Positions 33,720 through 41,986 of a stretch of DNA of 64,000 nucleotides are shown piece by piece. Both the position numbers and the translations under genes were made by a program. Positions within the stretch are counted from its first letter, which is position 1, and the number at the start of each line of letters is the position of its first letter. Origin of the DNA: Xanthomonas sp. DAR 35659 (GTDB lineage Bacteria; Pseudomonadota; Gammaproteobacteria; Xanthomonadales; Xanthomonadaceae); NCBI RefSeq assembly GCF_041242975.1, contig NZ_CP162488.1:2532001-2596000 (forward strand), given 5' to 3'. The notes beneath the pieces are model-generated. The model was not told where the DNA came from. It saw only the letters and a list, made by a program, of their open reading frames with translations, and did not search any database.

Positions 33720-34201
33720 ACAAGATTGCCTGGCGATGGCGGTGGCCCGGTCACAGCGCAGAGCTGCTTGTCACCGAGACTGTGGCGCAGGTATTGAGCG
33801 CACATCGTCAGCGGATCTGGGAGACCGAGCGCGGCGGCCAGCTCTTTGTCGATCCGGATGATCGGCGAGGGCTCGTGCTCGTCAGCGCCACCTCGCCCCA
33901 TCCGGCAGATCGGGCAGGGTGGGCGTGGCTGGAACTGGATGCCAAACGATGCCGACAAGAGATCGGCCAAGCCAACGCCCGGGGCTGGCGTCTGGTGGGC
34001 TATTGGCATACCCATCCACAGGTGATGCCCAAGATATCGCCCAAGGATGTGGCGAGCTTTTCAGCTTTTGCTACGCAGCATGCCGTTGCATTGTCATCAC
34101 CATTGGCGGTCATTGTGGGCAAGTCCGCGCACACGCGTGGGATTCGTGCGTGGTCGATTCGAGATGGCCAACCGAAAGAAGGACAATGGGCCCCGGCATG
34201 A
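33716..34201 (+). CDS. cap3: CBASS Cap3: JAMM/MPN isopeptidase
   Basis: A 161-residue protein starting at TTG 33716, with GAGGAG just upstream and overlapping the Cap2 stop. The JAMM zinc motif is complete: the catalytic glutamate in TERGGQLF (E38) and YWHTHPQVMPKISPKD (H98, H100, S108, D111). In type II CBASS, Cap3 removes the conjugate that Cap2 attaches to the CD-NTase and so tunes activation. It is the last gene of the CBASS operon, followed by about 200 bp before the convergent HerA gene. Confidence 0.92.
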   Translation: MNKIAWRWRWPGHSAELLVTETVAQVLSAHRQRIWETERGGQLFVDPDDRRGLVLVSATSPHPADRAGWAWLELDAKRCRQEIGQANARGWRLVGYWHTHPQVMPKISPKDVASFSAFATQHAVALSSPLAVIVGKSAHTRGIRAWSIRDGQPKEGQWAPA

Positions 34202-34402
34202 ACCGCGTCTTTTCGCCCTGCGGTAACAAGACACGGCCAGTCTCGCGCGGGCGAAGGCGTCACAGGTACGGGAAACAATCATGAGATATGAAACTGCACT
34301 ACAGGTTGTACGCCGCGTAAAAATGCCTTGGTTGGCAATCGATTGGACCATCCCGTGCCGCGCTGGCTTCAGGGTATCGTGGATACGGTTTTGGGTTTAG
34401 CT

Positions 34403-36175
34403 CTAAGCGTGCCAGAGTTCCTGAAGGTCGATATCCCCACTGTCTGGACGTCGGTTGGAGCTGAGCATGTCTACCTGAACCACCATCGGCAGGTCGAAGG
34501 CGGTTCCCGTCACCACGCAGCAGCCTTGGGTCAGGTTCGGAATCAGCGCACGGGAAATCGGGTCCAAGGTCGAGATAGTGTTGTCGATCAGGAACAGGTC
34601 GCGGTCATTTACTAGACGATGGATCAGGAAGTTGTGGATCTGAGACACGATGGTCGGAGAGATGTCTGCCGGCCGCTGGCTGGCAATGGTCAGGAAGGCG
34701 CCGAACTTGCGTCCTTCCTTAATGATTTCTTCAAACAGCTCCAGACGGTAGTCCTTCCACGCCTCCGCCTCGCGGGTAGACATCTCTGACAGGATGTTGT
34801 GAGCCTCATCGATTATGAGGTGTAACGTGCGGTCCGGCGGCGAGGCCACGGCAGCGCGATGATGGTGATACGCGTGTTTGGCGATGAGGATGGGAAGAAT
34901 CTTCTTTGCGTCGGTGCTGCACCTCTTAAGCGATACGACCGTCAGCGTGGAGGGGGGCAGGGCGTCTTGGATCGCCACCTGAACAGTTTTGCGCAGCATG
35001 GCGATCGCTCCCTCCATGCGCTTCATCAGCGGCAGAATGTGATCTAGCTGAACTTGACCCGTGCCGATATCGTTCATCAACCCTAGTTGGCAGCGAACGT
35101 CCAACTCGTCAAACGCGTCCATGTCGGGGAGTTCTGCGGCATCAACGATTGGGGCGAGCGCGTTAGCGTAGCCAATTCCGTCTGCGTTGAACCAGGTGCC
35201 GCTGCGCGGATTATTGAAGGTTGCCACGGCGCCGTACCATTGAATTTCGTCGAGCGCTTGAATGAGATCGTCTAGGCCCAACTGGCTGACCAAGAACCTA
35301 GCTCGATCAAGGAGCTCTGGACGCGGGCGGCTCGATGTGAATATTTTCTTGACCACGCTCCGAAAATAGCGGGGCAACGAATCTTGCAAGTGGCCAAAGC
35401 GCCTGCGGCCTTCCACCACACGGCTTAGGAAGGGGCGCTGGGTGTGCTGGGTAGCCTGGAAGAGCAGCGCAAGGGTCTCGACATCCCAGAATTCGTCAAA
35501 CGTGATCGTGATGCGGTCGCCGAGAACGCGCCCGGTCGAAACGTCGAGCACCCGCTTGTAGGGGGCGTCGACCAGCTGAGCTTGAGTGTATTCGCCGTTG
35601 AAGTCGATGAGAAGGAAGCGGCTGCGCTGAGCTAAGCCGGGTGGGTTACGCTCGAACAACGCCGTGTACAACTTGGCTAAGGTATTGGATTTTCCGCTGC
35701 CCGTGTTCCCAAAGATGCCGATGTGGCTATTGAAGACGCGAGTGTATGGCAGCGCGACCGGAAGGCCCTCCTTCTGCAGCATTCCGATACGCAAGCCAGG
35801 GGTATGTGCCGATCGATCAAAGATCTGCGCAATCCGCTGGTCAGACAAGAGGTGCGCTTCATCCAAGATCATGGGCAAGAACTTGATCCCATGCACGAAG
35901 CGGTCATTCTCAAAATATCCGATGGGCCGCGCGTCGACGCGACGCACATATTCGGTACGAACACCGTCCGTCTCACTCCGACGTTCGTCAAGGAATTCGC
36001 CCTCGACCATGCAGATAATGTCGCGAAAGCCGCGGGAGATTGCTAAATACTCACGGATCGAAATTCCCTTCAGCCGTTCGCCACGAACGAATAAGACCTC
36101 CTTGCTAGATTCTTCATCGATGCGGAGCGTGACCTTGGTGCCCGCCACCGCAATGACCGCACCGACCCGCATCAT
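34403..36175 (-). CDS. herA: HerA-type ATPase/translocase, SIR2-HerA defence system
   Basis: The 590-residue protein has an N-terminal HAS-barrel (MMRVGAVIAVAGTKVTLRID), Walker A IGIFGNTGSGKSNTL (about 153-167), Walker B LHLIIDEAHNILSE (about 440) and a hexameric-ATPase Arg region near the C-terminus (ISRALIPNLTQGCCVVTG). It is a bacterial HerA of the FtsK-HerA superfamily. It overlaps the upstream SIR2 gene by four bases, the arrangement of SIR2-HerA anti-phage modules in which both proteins assemble and SIR2 depletes NAD+. The coding sequence is visibly AT-richer than the flanking chromosome. The HerA frame is intact even though the SIR2 partner is broken. Confidence 0.9.
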   Translation of the reverse strand: MMRVGAVIAVAGTKVTLRIDEESSKEVLFVRGERLKGISIREYLAISRGFRDIICMVEGEFLDERRSETDGVRTEYVRRVDARPIGYFENDRFVHGIKFLPMILDEAHLLSDQRIAQIFDRSAHTPGLRIGMLQKEGLPVALPYTRVFNSHIGIFGNTGSGKSNTLAKLYTALFERNPPGLAQRSRFLLIDFNGEYTQAQLVDAPYKRVLDVSTGRVLGDRITITFDEFWDVETLALLFQATQHTQRPFLSRVVEGRRRFGHLQDSLPRYFRSVVKKIFTSSRPRPELLDRARFLVSQLGLDDLIQALDEIQWYGAVATFNNPRSGTWFNADGIGYANALAPIVDAAELPDMDAFDELDVRCQLGLMNDIGTGQVQLDHILPLMKRMEGAIAMLRKTVQVAIQDALPPSTLTVVSLKRCSTDAKKILPILIAKHAYHHHRAAVASPPDRTLHLIIDEAHNILSEMSTREAEAWKDYRLELFEEIIKEGRKFGAFLTIASQRPADISPTIVSQIHNFLIHRLVNDRDLFLIDNTISTLDPISRALIPNLTQGCCVVTGTAFDLPMVVQVDMLSSNRRPDSGDIDLQELWHA

Positions 36176-37318
36176 GGGGCCGCCCCAACCACCGGCCCCG
36201 CAGCGGACGATGGGCTAACGGAGGTGAGCATGGCGTTGAACGTGTCGAAGGTGAGGAGGCCGTCCGCGGCCGTCACACAGGCAACATTCGCGTAGTCCGC
36301 AAACTGGACGGACAAGCGCGCATACTCGGTCTCGTTGAAGCACGTGACAAATACCATCAACTGTGGGTTGGACAGCGAGCGCTTAACGAGGTTGAGGATA
36401 TGCTCATCCGCGAAAGAAAATCCGAAGGTGATGAGTACGGAATTCTCTCGCTCCAGCTCAAAGCTAAGCATGCGGAGCATCTGATAGTAGTGCTCTTCAA
36501 ACACCGTTTCGTGGAACTTCCACTTAGTTGGGTTCACGATCGGAAGCCGGCGGTAGGCTGTCCAAAACGTTTCCATCTGGGCTTGAGTTAGGGGGGGCGT
36601 CAGGCAGTGCGGTGTCTGGGCCGCCGGCCTCTAATTGCTCCCAATACTCCTTAACAGCCTCGCGCATCCCCTCATCGACCAACGGGGCGTCCGCCAAGTG
36701 ATCATGGTTGTAGGACACATGCACTTGATCGGCATGCCGGGACCAATAAACCGAGCCATGTAAGTTTATGATATTGATCTGAGGGACGGTCTGACGATGC
36801 CGCTCGAAGATGCCGGTGCGCGTGAGATAGGTGTTGTAGTTCCGCGCCTCGACCACACGTTGGAAGAAGCCGCGGCTCCCGTCATTGACTACGAAATCCT
36901 GCCCACCCTCGAGCGTGATGCGATTGGCCGCTTCCGGAAGGCATCCGTCGTAGTTAGTGGTGAACACATTGCAGCGCCGGTCGACCCCGCGCCGGCGCTG
37001 GAGCAGCGTGAGCACTGCCCGGATGAAGCGCTCGTAATTGGCTTGGACCGCAGATCGCGCGGGGTCGTTACGAATGGCTTCGAACGACATCTGCTGAGCT
37101 GGGCGAATGCACTGGTCGTAGTAGTGCATGAATAGCGCGGTGTGCCGCTTCCTATCTTCCTGCTGTTCGTAAGACGTCGCCAAAGTCTCGATGGTATGTG
37201 CCCTGCCTTCGTCCCATGTGACCTTCAACGCAAGGGTGGGCAGCAGGCCGAATGAGGCGCCGGGCCCGATCAGGAAGTTGAGGGGTTTGTCGTAAATCGC
37301 GTTGACATCGAAGTTCAT
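36172..37318 (-). pseudogene. SIR2-domain NADase of SIR2-HerA, frame broken at a C7 tract
   Basis: From the ATG at 37318 (AAGGA eight bases upstream) the frame encodes the SIR2 core: nucleotide-binding FLIGPGASFGLL (15-26), catalytic-site FTTNYDGC with N122, and INLHGSVYW with H187. The frame then enters a run of seven cytosines (36,591-36,597 on the plus strand as G7), reads about 25 unrelated residues and stops at 36,524. With one C fewer, it continues as DAPLTQAQMETFWTAYRRLP and runs on through SVLITFGFSFADEHILNLV, the expected end of a SIR2 domain, to the overlap with herA. So about 380 residues were once, or still can be, joined. Whether this is decay, phase variation or a sequencing error cannot be decided here. 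Confidence 0.8.
36591..36597 (-). repeat. Seven-cytosine homopolymer inside the SIR2 gene
   Basis: The tract reads GAC G, seven C, TAAC on the coding strand. Seven C puts the downstream codons out of frame; six C restores the SIR2 reading frame. Mononucleotide runs of this size are candidate slippage sites. Confidence 0.75.
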
Positions 37319-37355
37319 GGCCAGTCCTTGGAAGAGTGAGATCTATGTCTTACAG

Positions 37356-37425
37356 GCGCATATGTCGCGATCTGTACGAGACCCTTTGCTTCAACCACGA
37401 GCGCCGGGTTAAGACCGCGCATATG
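37356..37425. promoter_or_regulatory. Two GCGCATATG repeats upstream of SIR2-herA
   Basis: GCGCATATG occurs at 37,356-37,364 and 37,417-37,425, 61 bp apart, each containing the palindrome CATATG. They lie in the 147-bp gap between the decayed XRE regulator gene and the SIR2 start and could be operators for that regulator. This is visual evidence only. Confidence 0.3.
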
Positions 37426-37465
37426 CTTGTCTCGGTGTACGGGGATCGAGCAAGCACTTGAGCAC

Positions 37466-38141
37466 TTAGCCGATGCGCGCCGCCTTAGGGGTCGCGATCT
37501 GGGTCGACTCGTGGCCAAGACGGAATGCCACGACGTAAAGGACAGTGGCGTTCATAGGCGCGCCCGAGCCCATCCGGACGGCGACCTTGCGCTGACCGTG
37601 ACACAACGATACGCCCAGCACCTGCAGCGCGTCGATGTGCTGCTGCAGCTCGTCGTAGATGTCGAGCTTGTTGGTTTCCGAGTACAGGTCGTGGCAGTCG
37701 CGGTACTCACGGTAAGAGTCGATCAGCGCAGCGAACTCGGCCGCCGCCTCGCGCGGCAGCTCGAAGGTCGGCTCGGACAGATCCATCTCGCACGACGTGA
37801 TCAAGCTGGCCAGCTGACGGCCCGTGGTCAGCGGTGCCACCGCCAGGGTGATGTGGTCGCGCTCGAACTGTGCTTGCGCCGCCTGCAGCTCCTCGGCCGT
37901 GGGCAGCGAGAAGGGCTTATTGAGCGCATCAATGTCGTTGAGGTCGAAGACGCGAGCCAGGGCACGACGGGTGTCGAAACTGGCCGAGTCGCCCTGTTCG
38001 ACCCGCTGGACGGTGCGCACGCTCAGGCCCGAGATCTCGGCCAGTTGCTCTTGCGACCAATGGCGTAGCTCGCGGGAATTGGCGGATGCAGGCGCCGACT
38101 TCGGCTGTGGTCAGCAGGCGGGGCGGGGTAGCGGTGGTCAT
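37466..38141 (-). pseudogene. XRE-family regulator with one-base frameshift in the HTH
   Basis: The start at 38141 gives MTTATPPRLLTTAEVGACIR and then QF. After this the HTH continues only in another frame: RELRHWSQEQLAEISGLSVR, TVQRVEQGDSASFDTRRAL. The switch is at the short C run in CAATTCCCGCGAG, where one C too many is present. The remaining frame is open to 37,466 and gives about 185 residues with a conserved helical C-terminal part (EFAALIDSYREYRDCHDLYS). No start codon exists in the downstream frame before the HTH, so a full regulator is unlikely to be made. It probably once controlled the neighbouring element genes. Confidence 0.7.
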
Positions 38142-38231
38142 GGGGTGTAACTCCGGTGCGGTAGGAATCCCAGACTAGGAAGGCGCCGGACCTGGCAACA
38201 CGACAGCAGCCCGACAGGCGCCCGACACGGG

Positions 38232-39307
38232 TCAATTATCCAGTAGCCGGGACGCCGGGTTCTTCGGCGCATTGCCAGCTTGGAAATACCCCACCACGCT
38301 CGACACAGACCGGTGCTCGGTCAGCTGCATGATCGCCGGCAGAGCCGCGCCCTGGCGGCTGGCCTCGGTCACGAACCCCGATCGCAGACTGTGACCTCCG
38401 AAATCCCCCTCCAGTCCGGCCAGTCGCGCCCGCCGCTGTACGATCTCGCCTACCGCGGCCGGAGACAGGGCGGGGCCGACGCGCTGCTTCCAGAGCCGTC
38501 GGAAGATCGCCCCTTCGGTGATCCCGGCTGCGTCCAGCCAGTCCTGCAGCGCGAGGGCGGCCCTATCGAGCACCGGCTTGTCCGGGGTCGAGCTCGCGGT
38601 GACGCCGGCCTGCTGTGCTCCAGACGGTAGATGTAGCCCGCCTCGCCGATCCGGCGCAGGTCGCGCAGGTCGGCGGCGGCGATCTCACTGCGCCGGCGCC
38701 CACCGCTGGCAAACCCGAAGCAGAGTAGGGCGCGATCCCGTATTCCTTCCAGGCTGTCGTCGCAGGTGGCCAGCAGGGCTTCCAGCTCGGGCAGGGTGAT
38801 CGCGGTCTTCTTGCGCGGCCGCTCGCCGCGTTTGACTGCGGCTCGGGCGGCGCGGCTGAGCACGGTGCGGATCGCTGGCTGTTCGCAGGGATTGGTCGCC
38901 TTTTTGAGCCTGTGCGCGGTGGACAGCACGGCGACCCGATGCCGCACGGTGGCCAAGGTCCAGGGTCCAAGCTTGGCCTTCAGGCCGGCCGCCACCAAGG
39001 CCTGGTCCACGATCGGCGGCAGCTCCCACGCCAGCTCACCGTCAGTCGAGCGGCGCTGCACGTGATCGACCACAAACTGCAGCACAGTGGCTTCGGGCAC
39101 CGGCAATGCGAGCTCGATGCCGTAGCGCGCCGCATGCCAGCCGGCCCAGTAGCGCAGGGCACTGGTGTAGCTGCGGGTGGTGTTCTCGGCCGCTGCTTCG
39201 GCCAGCAGTTCGCGCACCGCGTCCGCCGCCTGTTGCGCCAGCTGTTCGGGCAGTACCAGATGGTGGACAGTCTGGGCGAGGGCGGCACTAGTGGAATTAT
39301 CATTCAT
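38232..39307 (-). pseudogene. Tyrosine recombinase (integrase), frameshifted in the catalytic domain
   Basis: The first part (39307 to about 38600) has the SAM-like core-binding domain (ENTTRSYTSALRYWAGWHAA) and the first catalytic arginine region (CFGFASGGRRRSEIAAADL), ending YIYRLEHS. The remaining catalytic residues lie in another frame: VLDRAALALQDWLDAAG, then GGHSLRSGFVTEASRQG (HxxR), LTEHRSVSSVVGYFQ with the tyrosine nucleophile. The switch is near 38,610-38,625. Homologues as I remember them have extra residues there (EHSKTQQAGV), which a 10-bp deletion between CAGCA repeats would explain. The active site is therefore split and the enzyme is probably dead. It lies 1.2 kb from the dif-like site and was probably the integrase of the island. 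Confidence 0.75.
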
Positions 39308-39327
39308 AGTATGTAATGTATGCTACG
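39305..39327. promoter_or_regulatory. AT-rich imperfect palindrome in the int-kfrA gap
   Basis: The sequence CATAGTATG TAATG TATGCTACG forms an imperfect palindrome overlapping the integrase start codon, in the 104-bp gap to the divergent kfrA-like gene. It shares the string TAATGTAT with the dif-like site. It could be an operator for the KfrA-like protein or a recombinase-binding site. Confidence 0.35.
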
Positions 39328-39411
39328 AATAAGTAGGCGTAGCCACGATAATCATCACTTATCGCGAGTACGTCAACTGCGGGGCAGGGCGCCAATCCGG
39401 GAGGCACTTCA

Positions 39412-40356
39412 ATGGCCAGAGGCATCACAGAATCAGACGTCCACGCCGCCGCCGACGCGCTTGTCGCGCTTGGCGAACGTCCGACCGTCGAACGCATCCG
39501 TGCTCATCTTGGTACAGGCTCCCCGAATACCGTCGTTCGGTGGCTGGATACATGGTGGCGCGGATTGGGGACGCGCCTGGCGCAAAACGACCAGATCCGC
39601 GTAGTCACAGCCAATGTGCCCGAGGCAGTGGCAGCCCTGGCAGGGCAGTGGTGGGCGTTAGCTCTTGACCATGCGCGGAACCATGCCGATGAAGCCATCG
39701 CCAGTGAGCGTGCCGCCCTACTGAGCGCCCGAGATGAATTAGAACGCGATCGCCACAGCATCCAGGCCGAACTCGGCCGGCTTAGGGGCGAGGCAGAGGT
39801 GGCTCATCACGCCGAACAGCTCGCGACAGCCCGCGCCGGCGAACTCGAGCGTCTCGTTGCGCAACTCCGGCAGCAGCTAGATGAGTTCTGCCAGCAGCGC
39901 GACGCGGCAACACTGCGTGTATCAGAAGTAGAAAGAGCCTGCGAAGCACTGCAGATTCAGCTTCAGCATGTGCAGGAAGCGGCGCGTGCTGAGCGCGACG
40001 CTTTGACCCAGCATGTGCGTGCTACGGAAGACCGTGCACATGCGGAAGTGGATCGGGCGCGCCAGGAGGCCAAGGAGGCTCAACAGCAACTGATGAGCCT
40101 CCGAAAAGAAGTTGCAATGACCGAACGGCTGCATGGCGAGGAGCTTGAGCGCGCGAAAGCCACGGTCTCTCAGACTCGCCAGGAATTTACCGTCCAGCAA
40201 GCGCGTGCCGACGCGTTGGAGGCACAGCTGGCCAAATTGAACGATCTCCCTGCGGCACTCGAAGCGGCTTGGTACCAACGTGTTGGACACGGTCAGCCCA
40301 AGCCTCCTAAACCAGCACGCTCTAGGCGCAGTCGCGGCAAAGTGGCTGCAACCTGA
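39412..40356 (+). CDS. KfrA-like DNA-binding coiled-coil protein
   Basis: The 314-residue protein has an N-terminal KfrA-type helix-turn-helix (MARGITESDVHAAADALVAL, then GERPTVERIRAHLG and SPNTVVRWLDTWW). From about 100 to 280 it is a long heptad-rich coiled coil full of Glu, Ala, Gln and Arg (ELERLVAQLRQQLDEF, RARQEAKEAQQQLMSLRKE). The tail is basic (KPPKPARSRRSRGKVAAT). KfrA proteins are plasmid- or island-borne repressors that also shape DNA. The ATG at 39412 has GGGAGG eight bases upstream. It is divergent from the broken integrase and lies 200 bp from the dif-like site, and it is the only intact gene of the recombination end of the island. Confidence 0.85.
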   Translation: MARGITESDVHAAADALVALGERPTVERIRAHLGTGSPNTVVRWLDTWWRGLGTRLAQNDQIRVVTANVPEAVAALAGQWWALALDHARNHADEAIASERAALLSARDELERDRHSIQAELGRLRGEAEVAHHAEQLATARAGELERLVAQLRQQLDEFCQQRDAATLRVSEVERACEALQIQLQHVQEAARAERDALTQHVRATEDRAHAEVDRARQEAKEAQQQLMSLRKEVAMTERLHGEELERAKATVSQTRQEFTVQQARADALEAQLAKLNDLPAALEAAWYQRVGHGQPKPPKPARSRRSRGKVAAT

Positions 40357-40413
40357 CACAGATCAAGCTGCTCTGCATAGCGACACTGGCACGAAGAGCG
40401 TCCATGCGTTACT

Positions 40414-40486
40414 TTGGATCGTGTCCTTGGAGAGGGAAAAAAGCCTTTGAAATCAAGCAGGAGCACGATCCAAGCGAAAAGGACAC
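40414..40486. repeat. Nested inverted repeats between kfrA and dif-like site
   Basis: TTGGATCGTG (40,414-40,423) has its reverse complement CACGATCCAA at 40,464-40,473, and GTGTCCTT (40,421-40,428) has AAGGACAC at 40,479-40,486. The two pairs interlock over about 73 bp. They may be binding sites for KfrA or for recombination accessory proteins, or a long-loop terminator of kfrA. Confidence 0.4.
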
Positions 40487-40553
40487 GAACTAAAGAAACT
40501 GACAAGCATGGTGCTGCCGCTGGTGCAAAGGCTGCCGGTTGGGGCGCCCCTTT

Positions 40554-40581
40554 ATTTCGCATAATGTATATTATGTAAAGA
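40554..40581. other. dif: dif-like XerC/XerD recombination site
   Basis: The 28-bp site divides into a XerC arm ATTTCGCATAA, a central hexamer TGTATA and a XerD arm TTATGTAAAGA. The inner arms are identical to the E. coli dif pattern (CGCATAA / TTATGT), and TTCGCATAATGTATA is the 15-bp core I recall for Xanthomonas filamentous phage integration. The site is flanked by a perfect 8-bp inverted repeat, GCGCCCCT (40,544-40,551) and AGGGGCGC (40,581-40,588). It is either the chromosomal dif at the replication terminus or the copy at one end of a dif-targeting element. Confidence 0.82.
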
Positions 40582-40589
40582 GGGGCGCG

Positions 40590-41732
40590 TTATCGCAGGA
40601 TACTCACATTGCTCGATCCACAACCCTGAAGCTTCTCCCGGGAGTTGCGGCCGAAGGCACCCTGTAGCAACCAATCTGGAAGAAGCTTCGCCGCATTTGG
40701 GCTGCCCGCGATCATGGTGAACGCGGTTGGCTTCAGCCGCAGTTCGATCACGCCCAGGCGGTCCAGGCGGTCCAAGTGTAGATAGCTGTTCTGCAGTTCG
40801 GTCGCCTCGAACAAGTCGCTGAGTTGGACCGAGATGTCTTTGTAGGCTGGGTCGATGCTGCCGTCGATATCGATGAGGACACTCTTGCCGATCAAGTTCA
40901 GGCTGGCCACGGCCGCCCAGTCGTAGCCCGCGTCCAGCATCATGCTGAGCCCTCTTGCGAGCCTATAAGCCTCCACAATCGGATGCATGTAGGCATCGGC
41001 GTTGATGGACCGATAGCTGATCTCGTTTCCGGCCTGCCCTGACACGCTGCCGTACTGGTGGGAGCCCAGGTCGAGTCTGAGCGCGTCCATCAGCGCAGCG
41101 CCGCGATCGAGGTCCGACTTGTTTTCGCCCCACAGCCGGTGAAGCAGTTCGCGTCCCAGAAAGCGCTCATACTCACCAAGTGCGTGATATAGCCAGATCA
41201 TTGCCACGCCGGTGTCGCTCAGGTGCGCGCGCAATCTACTCAGACCTTTGATCGGATCCTCCAGGTGATGCATCACGCCGCTGGAGATGATCACGTCGAA
41301 CTCCATGCCCAGGTCGAGTTCCAGCAGATCGCACTGGCGATACTCGATGTTGGAGACGTCGTTGCTGGCTGCCATCTTCCTGGCTGCGTCCAGTGACGCA
41401 GAGGTCATGTCCACGCCAATGACCTGCGCCTTGGGAAACATCTTGGCGACGCCATTGGCGCGCTGGCCCGTTCCGCATCCCGCATCAAGAATCCGCTTGC
41501 CCGCGAAGTCTTCGTCGGGGAAAAGAACGCTCAGCATGTTCCCGTTGTCCCGAATCAGCCCGTTGCCGACGATGGGGCTTGGATAAGGGAATTTTTCGTA
41601 CATCTGCTTCACGTCGTTCGTCGTGCGCTGGCTGCGCGCATCTGCGGATGGACGGAAATTCGATCCGTCACCATCAGCGATCGTCGGTGCTGTCGCATCA
41701 AGCGTGGGCGAGAAGTCGGGTTCATCCTTCAT
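40590..41732 (-). CDS. SAM-dependent methyltransferase (class I)
   Basis: A protein of about 380 residues. The ATG at 41732 has ACAGGA seven bases upstream; a TTG six codons earlier is an alternative. The Rossmann methyltransferase core is clear: ILDAGCGTGQRANGVAKMF (motif I, about 80-98), VIGVDMTSASLDAARKMA, FDVIISSGVMHHLEDPIKG (motif post-I/II). The C-terminal half (about 200-380) is helical and not typical of small methyltransferases. The class methylates small molecules or proteins using S-adenosylmethionine. It lies between the dif-like site and the natural-product cluster, divergent from the thioesterase, and may be a tailoring enzyme of that cluster. The substrate cannot be predicted. 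Confidence 0.85.
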   Translation of the reverse strand: MKDEPDFSPTLDATAPTIADGDGSNFRPSADARSQRTTNDVKQMYEKFPYPSPIVGNGLIRDNGNMLSVLFPDEDFAGKRILDAGCGTGQRANGVAKMFPKAQVIGVDMTSASLDAARKMAASNDVSNIEYRQCDLLELDLGMEFDVIISSGVMHHLEDPIKGLSRLRAHLSDTGVAMIWLYHALGEYERFLGRELLHRLWGENKSDLDRGAALMDALRLDLGSHQYGSVSGQAGNEISYRSINADAYMHPIVEAYRLARGLSMMLDAGYDWAAVASLNLIGKSVLIDIDGSIDPAYKDISVQLSDLFEATELQNSYLHLDRLDRLGVIELRLKPTAFTMIAGSPNAAKLLPDWLLQGAFGRNSREKLQGCGSSNVSILR

Positions 41733-41986
41733 GCTTGGTCCTGTTGGCAATCTGCTCAGTGATTAAAGCGGCGAAAAATTACATGCCCTGCCCACCAGCC
41801 GTTGCCGTCCACAACGATGAGGTCGGATGGCGTCGACGTCCGGCATGTCTGTTTTTTGGCGTCGTGCGGCCTGAACGAGCGCGCAAGCAATTCGTGGCGA
41901 GTATCATCGGACGATGACGTCTGGCTCCCTGCCAGCTTCCATATCCGTGCGAAATCCATTGCACATCCACTGCAGGAGGTACGCCG

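Noticed and set aside
37427..38068. 213-codon plus-strand frame over the XRE remnant
   Set aside because: Arg/Leu/Gln-rich shadow; the minus-strand sequence has a proper HTH even though frameshifted.
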